In this document: piece by piece, positions 25,297 to 33,733 of the stretch | Layout of the letters: every line of letters begins with the position of its first letter | Numbering within the stretch: position 1 is the stretch's first letter | Source: JACNIV01 sp965370415 | Lineage (GTDB): Bacteria; Cloacimonadota; Cloacimonadia; Cloacimonadales; TCS61 | DNA: 64,000 nt | Assembly: GCA_965370415.1 (NCBI GenBank) | Contig: CBDUTJ010000012.1 | Location: 1-64,000 of the forward strand | Direction: 5' to 3' | Program-made: the position numbers and the translations under genes | The notes under the pieces: model-generated | Seen by the model: only the letters and a program-made list of their open reading frames with translations | Database searches by the model: none | What the model was told of the DNA's origin: nothing

Positions 25297-26706
25297 TTAT
25301 TTCGCATCGTTAGACAGTAAATTATAGATGCCATCGAAAATGTAACCAACGTGTATCCTGTTTGTAAAATCTATTTTCTCCACATTTATTTCCATCACTT
25401 TTCCTCTGTGAAATCCAAAACGGCTGACATCGTTGGGATAGGTTTTGTACCAGCGATTCAAAGCTTCTATTTCGCTTTTACTCCAGCCACCTTCGATTTC
25501 CATTTCACGACCCCGTTGCTGTATCCTGTTCCAGGCAATATCTACCCTGCCTTGCAAAACAATCAAAAGATCGGGAGAAGGAATTTCATTACACACTGCT
25601 TTAAACTTTGCTGTTAAATTATCCAATTCATCTGCAGTAAGGTAGCCGTCGTGATGGAACTGGTAACAGAAGATCGACAGGTCTTCCGGCAAAGAGCGAT
25701 CCATTACATAGCTTACCTTTCCTGAAGAACCTTTTATTTGCAGTTTTTTTCTCATTTTTAAAAAGTGCATTTGCAGATCATAACAATATGTAGCTTTATC
25801 TGCCAGGAATTTTCCCAATAGCGGATTTTTTTCGGGGTTTTCATAAAGACCGTTTATTTTAAGGCTTCTCTGCATAATAGCAGCCAGGGTTGTTTTTCCT
25901 AATCCTACATTGCCGGCAATAGCTATCAACCTGGGATTCTCACTCAGATATTTTTCCAGCTTACTCTCTGCATTGATGGCTTTCAGCGTGGCTGCTGTTT
26001 CGGGAAGAGTAACCCACTTACTGATACCGGGTGTGGTCACCCGCAAATCCAGGTTTTTAATTTCATCAATAATTTTTTGAATTGTATTCTTTAAGTAATC
26101 CTCTAAGGGTGTATCAACGTTGGCATCGATCACCAGTACCGGGCAAGTCACATGACGATTAATAAATTGTTCGTACAATTCGTTCAGTTGTTGAAGATAG
26201 CTTGCCGGAATAGAAGCTTCGCTTTCACGTCCCCTTTCTTTTATTCGTTGAATGAGAGTGGAAACCTCTGCTTTCAGATATACTATCAGATCAGGCTCGG
26301 GAATTTTGGAGGTCATCAGGTTGTAATTACGCTGATAAGCCAGGAATTCTTCTTCCGTCATGTTTCCCAGTATCTTTTGAGCCATACCAAAAATATGATA
26401 ATCTTCCGGCAGAGTTCTGTCTTCCAGAATAATTCCTTTACATCCTTCTATCATCCGCTGACGATCCAGCCTGCCATTAAAGAATTCGATCTGTGCCATA
26501 AAGGCATTGCCTACAGGATCATCATAAAATGCATCCAACACTTTAGGGTTGAAGGTTTCTTTGAAGGCAAAAACCTTTTCTTCACCGCTTCTGTTTGGAA
26601 TGGTAGATAATAACATTTCGTTCAGCGGTTTTTGGCTGGCAGCTTCCACCAGAGTAGATTTTCCTACCCCGATATTTCCTACAATTCCAATTCTAAGATG
26701 TTCCAT
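25297..26706 (-). CDS. Tandem-fused deoxynucleoside kinase (two dNK domains)
   Basis: 469 residues made of two deoxynucleoside-kinase units. Domain 1 (about 1-215) has P-loop GNIGVGKST, DRTLPED and the lid region RIKERGRESE. Domain 2 (about 255-469) has P-loop GNVGLGKTT, DRSLPED and RIQQRGREMEIEGG. These enzymes phosphorylate deoxynucleosides with ATP for dNTP salvage. Stand-alone bacterial dAK/dGK/dCK proteins are about 200-220 residues. Both P-loops and DR(S/T) motifs are intact, so both halves could be active, perhaps with different substrates, as in the paired dAK/dGK genes of lactobacilli. It lies 10 nt after the cupin gene and 13 nt before the phosphatase gene. Confidence 0.9.
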   Translation of the reverse strand: MEHLRIGIVGNIGVGKSTLVEAASQKPLNEMLLSTIPNRSGEEKVFAFKETFNPKVLDAFYDDPVGNAFMAQIEFFNGRLDRQRMIEGCKGIILEDRTLPEDYHIFGMAQKILGNMTEEEFLAYQRNYNLMTSKIPEPDLIVYLKAEVSTLIQRIKERGRESEASIPASYLQQLNELYEQFINRHVTCPVLVIDANVDTPLEDYLKNTIQKIIDEIKNLDLRVTTPGISKWVTLPETAATLKAINAESKLEKYLSENPRLIAIAGNVGLGKTTLAAIMQRSLKINGLYENPEKNPLLGKFLADKATYCYDLQMHFLKMRKKLQIKGSSGKVSYVMDRSLPEDLSIFCYQFHHDGYLTADELDNLTAKFKAVCNEIPSPDLLIVLQGRVDIAWNRIQQRGREMEIEGGWSKSEIEALNRWYKTYPNDVSRFGFHRGKVMEINVEKIDFTNRIHVGYIFDGIYNLLSNDAK

Positions 26707-26716
26707 GATCTTTCAT

Positions 26717-27040
26717 CTATTTATAAAAAATTGCCAGCCAGATAGTTTCTCCGGTTTTATCTGTCCATTCAACGCGGTGTTTCGTATGAGCGGGAATATT
26801 CAGGTAATCACCTTTTTTAAGAACGGTCTGGTTTTCATCTCCTTCCAGAAGCAGTCCAGCACTTCCTTCCAATACGATGACCCATTCATTTTCTTCCTGA
26901 TCATACCAAAACCCTGGTGGTGATGCATGTCCCCGGGATACGATTCGCTTGATACGAACTGCTTGACTGTGGATCAATTCTTCGATCACCTCTTCGGGAA
27001 GATTATCGGGAATGGTTTTATAGATCGAGTTTATTTTCAT
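26717..27040 (-). CDS. Small single-domain cupin protein
   Basis: 107 residues forming a conserved-barrel cupin. The first motif region is around EWVIVLEGSAGLLLEGDE and the second around GDYLNIPAHTKHRV. One likely metal-binding His set is HASPPGFWYDQEENE with the later PAHTKHR. Family members of this size bind a metal and small ligands or act as isomerases; the role here is unknown. It is the first gene of the operon with the dNK fusion and the phosphatase. Confidence 0.85.
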   Translation of the reverse strand: MKINSIYKTIPDNLPEEVIEELIHSQAVRIKRIVSRGHASPPGFWYDQEENEWVIVLEGSAGLLLEGDENQTVLKKGDYLNIPAHTKHRVEWTDKTGETIWLAIFYK

Positions 27041-27146
27041 TTTACCTGTCTTTATTACATAAAAAAATTAGAAATCATATTCCCTGCAGGAAAAAGAGTT
27101 ACAATAAGATCGAGATAAGAATTTATAATTCATTTCCGTAGAATAT

Positions 27147-27962
27147 CTACTGTTTTTCGAACAGTCTGAAATCATCAAGTTTTTGATAATACCTTTCTAC
27201 CAATATGTAAGATAAAGGAACGGAATAAAGAAGACCCAAACCTGCTAAAGCAGCACCCAGCACATTTATGCCGGCAATTCGCAAAACCAGGAAGAATTGC
27301 TGCCAGCGGGTTTCCATGCTGGCTTTGTAACAAAGTACAACTGCCTGAAAAGCATTCACATTTTTCCTAGCTATCAAAATGGGAGATGGTAACATTATGG
27401 TAATCCAATACAACACCAGGACAAACCTGACTGGATGCAGGATCGGATCGATGGAAATTCCCAGTAAAAACCCTGCACAAAGCACTTTGAGAATAAAAAA
27501 GAAAAGAATATAATCCAATGTGAGCAGAAAATATTTCGGATAATTTTTCAAACCTTTAAAATAAGCTTTCACAGAAAACGGATTTTCCATGAATTTCTCT
27601 TTCATGCCAAATGGTATAAGTGCAAACGGAATTATTACCAGGAAAATTAAATTGGAAAGCAGATAATGATCGATATTGACAGCTTCTGCCAGAATTTTAC
27701 CAAAGATGGCTTCCAGCGCAATGAGCAGATACGATGTAAGAATAATAAAAATGGCAAAAGGATAGAATTTTGATTTTACCTTCTTGAACTGGTCCCAGAC
27801 CTCTTTATAGTTCTGTCTGGCAGAAAGATGACCGGATAATGCCCCGGTCGGTTCGCCACATTTATCACAGAATATCTGGTGTTCATCTAATTTATTATTA
27901 CATATTCTTTCTACTGTCCTGCCGTTTTGTGTTTTTTCCTTAATTTTCCCTCTGCACTTCAT
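27147..27962 (-). CDS. Zinc-ribbon membrane protein, uncharacterised
   Basis: 271 residues. The first ~40 contain Cys pairs (CRGKI, CNNK, CDKCGEP) that could form a zinc ribbon. After a linker there are about five or six hydrophobic segments (FAIFIILTSYLLIALEA, LIFLVIIPFALIPF, YILFFFILKVLCAGFLLG, FVLVLYWITIML, GINVLGAALAGLGLLY). A zinc-ribbon domain fused to a DUF4013/DUF975-like membrane part is a possible description, but I cannot assign a family. AAGGATAAT upstream supports the start. It is divergent from queD. Confidence 0.6.
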   Translation of the reverse strand: MKCRGKIKEKTQNGRTVERICNNKLDEHQIFCDKCGEPTGALSGHLSARQNYKEVWDQFKKVKSKFYPFAIFIILTSYLLIALEAIFGKILAEAVNIDHYLLSNLIFLVIIPFALIPFGMKEKFMENPFSVKAYFKGLKNYPKYFLLTLDYILFFFILKVLCAGFLLGISIDPILHPVRFVLVLYWITIMLPSPILIARKNVNAFQAVVLCYKASMETRWQQFFLVLRIAGINVLGAALAGLGLLYSVPLSYILVERYYQKLDDFRLFEKQ

Positions 27963-28096
27963 ATTATCCTTCTATTATAATAATTTTGCAGGATTAAAAT
28001 CAGATTTCTCTTCTTTTTGTCAATCGTAAAGTTCTTTACAATTTTATTGGTGATTTTTATTTGAATTTGCTGTATTTGAATTTTCTGGAGGACAAA

Positions 28097-28465
28097 ATGT
28101 ATAGATTGAACGTAACGTCCCAGTTCTCTTCTGCCCATAAACTGGTGGATTATGAAGGATTGTGTAAAAACCTGCACGGACATAACTGGAAAGTTCGTGT
28201 TTGTATAGAATGCGAAAAGACAGACAAGATAGGAATGACGATCGATTTTGGAATTGTAAAGAAACATCTGAATGAACTTATCGAGATATTGGATCATAGC
28301 TATTTGAACGAGCTTCCATATTTTAAAGAGCAGAATCCAACATCTGAAAATATTGCACATTTATTCTATAAAGAAATGAATAAAAAGATCAAGGTTGATG
28401 GCTGCCGTGTAATCGAAGTTGAAGTGTGGGAATCGGACAGATCTTCCATGGTATATTTTGAATAG
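28097..28465 (+). CDS. queD: 6-carboxytetrahydropterin synthase (QueD family)
   Basis: It starts at ATG 28097 after TGGAGG, giving 122 residues, typical for QueD. Zinc ligands His14 (SSAHKL), His27 and His29 (LHGHNW) and catalytic Cys23 are present, as are the TIDFG and DHSYLNE motifs and a C-terminal EVEVWESD. The enzyme makes 6-carboxy-tetrahydropterin from dihydroneopterin triphosphate for queuosine/7-deazaguanine synthesis. queE and queC are not in the window. It is followed 12 nt later by engB. Confidence 0.93.
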   Translation: MYRLNVTSQFSSAHKLVDYEGLCKNLHGHNWKVRVCIECEKTDKIGMTIDFGIVKKHLNELIEILDHSYLNELPYFKEQNPTSENIAHLFYKEMNKKIKVDGCRVIEVEVWESDRSSMVYFE

Positions 28466-28477
28466 AAATTAATTAGT

Positions 28478-29086
28478 ATGATGAGAATTGTTGAATCAAA
28501 ATTCATAAAGAGCGTAGTAAAGCCAACTGATTATCCTTCTTCTCCTTATGCCGATATTGCTTTTGTGGGAAAATCGAATGTAGGAAAATCATCGTTGATA
28601 AACACCATTTTAAATAGGAAAGCAATTGCCAAGGTCAGCGGAACACCAGGCAAAACACGGCTTATCAATTTTTTTGAAATTCGCTTCAAAACAGAAGAAA
28701 AGGAAGACGGTTTTGTAAATTTTGTAGACTTGCCAGGCTACGGCTATGCTAAAGTTAGTAAAACTGAAAGAGCAGTCTGGAAGAAAATGATACGGAATTA
28801 TTTCGAACAACGTCTGAGTTTGAAAGGCGTAATTGCTTTGGTAGATATTCGTCACAGGGCTAATCCCAAAGATATTGTGATGTTGAAAATGCTGCGAGAT
28901 GAAGATATCCCGTTTGCTGTGGTTGCTACAAAATCCGATAAAGTTGCAAAATCAAAACTTCCTGTCTACTTAGAAAAACTTTCTGCAGGACTGGAAGTAA
29001 ATAATAAAAGTATATACTCATTTTCATCCCTCAAGAAAACAGGTATAGAAGACATATTGAACTGGATAAATAATCAGATATTGTGA
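28478..29086 (+). CDS. engB: Ribosome biogenesis GTPase YsxC/EngB
   Basis: 202 residues, the usual length. It has GTPase motifs G1 GKSNVGKSS, G2 Thr in GTPGKTR, G3 DLPGYG, G4 TKSDK and a C-terminal SFSSLKKTG (G5). EngB assists late assembly of the 50S subunit. Two ATGs stand in tandem at 28478, and either may be used. The gene is co-directional with queD and dxs, and an A/T-rich 73-nt gap precedes dxs. Confidence 0.95.
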   Translation: MMRIVESKFIKSVVKPTDYPSSPYADIAFVGKSNVGKSSLINTILNRKAIAKVSGTPGKTRLINFFEIRFKTEEKEDGFVNFVDLPGYGYAKVSKTERAVWKKMIRNYFEQRLSLKGVIALVDIRHRANPKDIVMLKMLRDEDIPFAVVATKSDKVAKSKLPVYLEKLSAGLEVNNKSIYSFSSLKKTGIEDILNWINNQIL

Positions 29087-29159
29087 TTTTTGTTTGACAT
29101 TCTTTTATATATATTTTTTTTCAAAGAAGATTTTTAAAGAAATTATAGGGAATAAATAA

Positions 29160-31019
29160 ATGTTAGATAAAATAAAGTCGCCAAAAGATGTCAGAAAGCT
29201 TTCCATAGCTGAGCTCAAACAATTGGCTGAAGCTGTTCGTAAAAGAATTATAGAAGTTACAGCTAAAAATGGCGGACATGTTGCCCCCAGTTTGGGTGCT
29301 ACCGATCTCGCGATAGCTCTCCTTAAAATATTCGATCCACTGCAAGACCGTATTGTGTGGGATGTGGGACATCAATCTTATGCTTACAAAATACTAACCG
29401 AGAGGAACGACCGATTCGATACACTTCGCCAGCTCAACGGCATCAGCGGATTCAATAATATCTTTGAAAGCGAATATGATGCTTTTGGGGTGGGACATGC
29501 CAGTACATCCATTTCTGCGGCATTGGGCATAACGGTGGCCAAAGAATTGAAACAAGCAAAGGGAAGAACAATTGCCATAATTGGAGATGGAGCTCTCACT
29601 GGAGGAATGTCCTTCGAGGCATTGAATCATGCCGGGCACCTGCAGAAAGATATGATCATTATCCTGAACGATAACAATATGTCTATCTCAAAAAATGTAG
29701 GAGCTCTGCAGGCTTATCTTACCAATATCCTTGTTAGCAGATCATACAACGTACTGAAAAATGCCATCTGGGATTTTGTGCAGCACATGCCCAACCGCAT
29801 TCGCAGACGAATGATATTAAGCGCCAGGAAGATCGAAGAGAACATTATCAATTCGCTTGCTCCCAATATAATTTTTGAAGACCTCGGCTTTAGATATGTT
29901 GGTCCCATCGATGGTCATAATATTGCACGTATGGTTCGTCTCTTTAACAAAGTTATTAAAAATATGATCGGACCGGTTTTTGTTCATGTTGTTACAAAAA
30001 AAGGTAAAGGATATGAATATGCAGAGGATGATGCTCCGCGTTTCCACGGTTTAGGACCTTACGAGATCGAATCGGGAAAATGTGTTGCAGAAAAGACAGC
30101 TTCTTATTCCAAAATTTTTGGTGACACACTCTGTGAAATTGCAGCTAAGAATAAAGACGTTATTGCCATAACTGCTGCTATGACCGACGGAACCGGATTA
30201 AACGATTTTGCTGAAAAATTCCCGGAAAGGTTTTTTGATGTTGGAATTGCAGAGCAACATGCTGTTACTTTTGCTGGAGGTCTGGCAGTTCAGGGCTTTA
30301 AACCCTTTGTAGCAATCTATTCCACTTTTCTGCAACGAGCATTAGACCAGGTGATCCATGATATTGCTTTGCAAAAACTGCCGGTTGTATTCTGCCTAGA
30401 TAGGGCAGGTCTGGTAGGTGAAGATGGTGCTACCCATCATGGTGCTTTTGATCTTTCCTACTTGAATCTAATACCCGATCTGATCATTATGGCTCCTGCC
30501 GATGCAGACGAATTCAAGACAATGATGCAATTTGCTGCAACTTATAAAGACGGACCTATTGCTATCCGTTATCCGCGTGGTTCTGCAAAACTTTGTGAAA
30601 ATGAAAGTGCACCTCTTAAAATAGGTAAATATAATATCAAAGAAAAAGGGAAAGACATAGCCATCATGGGAATAGGAAAAGCCTTTGAAGATGCAGAAAA
30701 GATTTTCGAGAAGATCAAGCAGGATTTTCCAAAACTAACACCCTATCTTATCAATCCCCGCTTTATGAAACCTGTTGATAACCTGCTTTTGAAGGAACTC
30801 GAGAAAAAAGTAAAAACCATTTTCACAATAGAAGAAAACAGCCTTATCGGTGGTTTTGGTGATGTTATGAAAAGACGTTTTGTTAATACACAAGTTGCGG
30901 TTCATTCCTTTGGCATTCCGGATATGTTTGTTCCACATGGCAGAACAGACGAATTGAAAGATCTCATCGAGGTAAGCACCGACCATATCTATAAAAAAAT
31001 AAAAGATCTCCTGAAATAG
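29160..31019 (+). CDS. dxs: 1-deoxy-D-xylulose-5-phosphate synthase
   Basis: 619 residues, matching the usual ~620. The N-terminal thiamine-diphosphate region contains VWDVGHQSYAYKILTER and GDGALTGGMSFEALNHAG with LNDNNMSIS. The middle domain has DVGIAEQHAVTFAGGLA, and the C-terminal transketolase domain has ENSLIGGFG. It condenses pyruvate and glyceraldehyde 3-phosphate, the first step of the MEP isoprenoid pathway. It runs into mnmE with only 3 nt between, so the two are probably co-transcribed. Confidence 0.97.
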   Translation: MLDKIKSPKDVRKLSIAELKQLAEAVRKRIIEVTAKNGGHVAPSLGATDLAIALLKIFDPLQDRIVWDVGHQSYAYKILTERNDRFDTLRQLNGISGFNNIFESEYDAFGVGHASTSISAALGITVAKELKQAKGRTIAIIGDGALTGGMSFEALNHAGHLQKDMIIILNDNNMSISKNVGALQAYLTNILVSRSYNVLKNAIWDFVQHMPNRIRRRMILSARKIEENIINSLAPNIIFEDLGFRYVGPIDGHNIARMVRLFNKVIKNMIGPVFVHVVTKKGKGYEYAEDDAPRFHGLGPYEIESGKCVAEKTASYSKIFGDTLCEIAAKNKDVIAITAAMTDGTGLNDFAEKFPERFFDVGIAEQHAVTFAGGLAVQGFKPFVAIYSTFLQRALDQVIHDIALQKLPVVFCLDRAGLVGEDGATHHGAFDLSYLNLIPDLIIMAPADADEFKTMMQFAATYKDGPIAIRYPRGSAKLCENESAPLKIGKYNIKEKGKDIAIMGIGKAFEDAEKIFEKIKQDFPKLTPYLINPRFMKPVDNLLLKELEKKVKTIFTIEENSLIGGFGDVMKRRFVNTQVAVHSFGIPDMFVPHGRTDELKDLIEVSTDHIYKKIKDLLK

Positions 31020-31022
31020 ATC

Positions 31023-32378
31023 ATGGAATATAAAGACGATACCATCTCGGCTATTTCCACACCTGCGGGAGTTGGCGGGATTTCAGTTCTTCGTGTGAGT
31101 GGTACTAAAGCAATTGAAGTTGTTGATAGTATTTTCCACAGCAAAAGATCACTTCAAAATATTCTTTCCCACAAAGCTGCTTTTGGTAGAATTACTGATG
31201 ATGAACAGCTTATAGACGAAGTTGTAGTAACCGTTTTCAAAGAACCTCACAGTTATACAGGTGAAGATGTAGTAGAGATTTCCTGCCATGGCAGTACATT
31301 TATAACGAATCGTATTTTAGAAATTCTTCTGCGGGAGACCCGTCTTGCCGATCCCGGTGAATTTACGCAGAGAGCTTTTCTTAACGACCGCATCGGACTT
31401 ACCCAGGCTGAAGCTGTGGGTGATCTTATAAATGCCAAAACAAAAATATCTCACCTGGCGGCACTTCAACAATATGAGGGTAGTTTGCGTCACAGGATTG
31501 AAAAACTGCTTGATAAAATAACCGAATTCCGTACACTTCTGGAACTGGAAATAGATTTCCCGGAGCAGGGATTAGAAGAACTGGATAAAAAGAATATAAC
31601 AGAAAAGCTGAATACTCTTTTAAAGGAACTGGAACAATTAGCAAAGACAGGAAATGAAGGAATGATCTTGAAAGACGGACTGAAAGTTAGCCTGGTAGGA
31701 GCTCCCAATGTGGGAAAATCCAGCATTTTCAATGCCTTCCTGAAAACGGAAAGAGCCATCGTTACCCCCCATCCCGGTACTACGCGTGACTACCTGGAAG
31801 AAGCTATCTCATTGAACGGTTATCTGATCAGGTTCTTCGATACAGCCGGTATCAGAGATACTTCCGATGATATTGAAAAGATCGGAATTCAGCGGTCTTA
31901 CGAAATAATTAAAGAATCTCATAAAGTACTATTCATTATCGATGGAAAAGAAAATCTGAAAGAATATAAAAAACTTGAGAAATTAGTTGAACCGGAAAGA
32001 ATAATAAAAGTTCTAAATAAAGTTGATATTCTGAATAAGAAAGAAATTAAATCCTTTGAAGAAAATGATTATATTTCCTGCTCAACGATCCAGAAAAACG
32101 GATTACAAAAATTGAAGAAAGTACTTTTATGCGATATCGAAATCTCTGAAGATGAGCTACAATTCGGCATCCTGACCAACACTCGCCAGATAGCTGCTGT
32201 GAAACGGGTTGCTGAATCAATTAAGAAAGCGTTAAGTTCACTTCACAACAAAATGGGATTGGAATTCACAGCTTTCGACCTGAAAGAAGCCAGCACTGCA
32301 TTGGAAGAAATAACAGGTAAAATAACAACCGACGATATTCTGAACCGGATATTTGAGAATTTCTGTGTTGGAAAGTAA
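31023..32378 (+). CDS. mnmE: tRNA modification GTPase MnmE (TrmE)
   Basis: 451 residues, full length. It has an N-terminal folate-binding domain (DTISAISTPAGVGGISVLRV), a helical domain split by a G domain with GAPNVGKSS, DTAGIRD and NKVD, and the C-terminal FCVGK motif whose Cys is essential. With MnmG it modifies U34 of tRNAs at C5. The MnmC-type methyltransferase at 45798 acts later in this pathway. It overlaps nothing and starts 3 nt after dxs. Confidence 0.96.
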   Translation: MEYKDDTISAISTPAGVGGISVLRVSGTKAIEVVDSIFHSKRSLQNILSHKAAFGRITDDEQLIDEVVVTVFKEPHSYTGEDVVEISCHGSTFITNRILEILLRETRLADPGEFTQRAFLNDRIGLTQAEAVGDLINAKTKISHLAALQQYEGSLRHRIEKLLDKITEFRTLLELEIDFPEQGLEELDKKNITEKLNTLLKELEQLAKTGNEGMILKDGLKVSLVGAPNVGKSSIFNAFLKTERAIVTPHPGTTRDYLEEAISLNGYLIRFFDTAGIRDTSDDIEKIGIQRSYEIIKESHKVLFIIDGKENLKEYKKLEKLVEPERIIKVLNKVDILNKKEIKSFEENDYISCSTIQKNGLQKLKKVLLCDIEISEDELQFGILTNTRQIAAVKRVAESIKKALSSLHNKMGLEFTAFDLKEASTALEEITGKITTDDILNRIFENFCVGK

Positions 32379-32481
32379 ATTCAAAAATAAATTATTCAAA
32401 AAGTTTAACTATTTTGATAGTAGGGTGTAAAAATAGTTTGACTATTATTACAGTATATATTCTTTTGTTTTTGGAGATTAT

Positions 32482-33726
32482 ATGAAATATTATTATAGAA
32501 CAATAGAAAAAAAACTGAAAGATGCTCTTACTCGCAAAGAAGCAATCTTTATTTTAGGTGCACGTCAAGTTGGTAAAACTACACTTATGAAGCATCTTAT
32601 GGAAGGATTTGCAGATAACACTACTCTTTATTTTGATCTTGAAGATCCATCCAATCTTTCCATTATCAATAAAGGAATTAATGAATTTCTTGCATTTCTA
32701 TCTTCGCAAGAATTAGCTAAAAACAAAACTAACTTTATTTTTATCGATGAAATTCAATATGCCAATGATTTTTCCAGCTTGATCAAATATATTGTAGATC
32801 ACTATTCAGACAGATATAAATTAGTGCTCAGCGGTTCATCTTCATTGCAGATCAGAAAAAAGTTCAAAGAATCTTTAGTTGGAAGAAAGTTAGTATTTGA
32901 ATTATATCCGCTTTCTTTTTCAGAATTTTGTGCTTTTAAGGATGAACCGGCAATTAGTAAAAAACTCTTAGAAATAGATCCTTACAAATTAGAAGAAGAT
33001 CCTCTAAGATTTGAAAGTGAAAAAATGCGAAATCTTTTAAAGGAATTCTTACTTTATGGAGGCTTTCCCAAGGTTGTTTTGGAAAGAAAAAAAGAAGATA
33101 AGATAAGGGATTTGGAAGACATAGTAAATTCTTATATAATGAAGGATATACGCCATATTTTCAATCTGGAAAAGATCGAACAATTCAATCATTTGATTAA
33201 ACTATTAGCTGTTTTTATGGGCAAAGAATTGAATATTTCTAAATTATCGAATGAAACAAAATTGCACAAACAAACTTTGGAACACTACCTGAATGCACTG
33301 GAATCTGGTTACATTACCAAGATCATTAAGCCTTATTATAAAAATCTGGCAACAGAATTAAGAAAAACTCCCAAATGTTATTTCATAGATAACGGTATTA
33401 GAAATTTCCTGGTTTCCAATTTCAGTGAAATAGAATTTAGACCCGACAGAGGAGAATTATTAGAGAATTTTGCTTTTTCTCAACTACTCAAAAAAGCTGA
33501 TCCACTAACAAAAATAAATTATTGGCGAACAAAATCCAGGCAAGAAATTGATTTCATTTTACAGAAAGAAAATAAGTTGTTTGCTTTGGAAGTGAAATGG
33601 AATACTGGTTCGATGCAAAATTTAAAAAAGTTTAAACAGATCTATCCTGAAACGGATATTTATCTTGTGAGTATGCTGCAGGAGTTTGAAAAAGAGGATA
33701 GAGTTTTGGCAGGGTATTTGGTGTGA
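32482..33726 (+). CDS. AAA ATPase with DUF4143 C-terminal domain
   Basis: 414 residues. The N-terminal AAA_14-type ATPase has Walker A GARQVGKTT (26-34) and Walker B FIFIDEIQ, followed by the sensor LVLSGSSSLQI. The C-terminal DUF4143 domain (about 210-400) includes KCYFIDNGIRN and a nuclease-like core RQEIDFILQKENKLFALEVKW (Asp...Glu-x-Lys). Such proteins are frequent accessory genes of uncertain role, often near defence or TA genes. It is more A/T-rich than mnmE and ends 7 nt before the NACHT gene, so the pair is probably one operon. A short palindrome ACTATTTTGATAGT lies upstream near 32407. Confidence 0.85.
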   Translation: MKYYYRTIEKKLKDALTRKEAIFILGARQVGKTTLMKHLMEGFADNTTLYFDLEDPSNLSIINKGINEFLAFLSSQELAKNKTNFIFIDEIQYANDFSSLIKYIVDHYSDRYKLVLSGSSSLQIRKKFKESLVGRKLVFELYPLSFSEFCAFKDEPAISKKLLEIDPYKLEEDPLRFESEKMRNLLKEFLLYGGFPKVVLERKKEDKIRDLEDIVNSYIMKDIRHIFNLEKIEQFNHLIKLLAVFMGKELNISKLSNETKLHKQTLEHYLNALESGYITKIIKPYYKNLATELRKTPKCYFIDNGIRNFLVSNFSEIEFRPDRGELLENFAFSQLLKKADPLTKINYWRTKSRQEIDFILQKENKLFALEVKWNTGSMQNLKKFKQIYPETDIYLVSMLQEFEKEDRVLAGYLV

Positions 33727-33733
33727 ATGAAAT

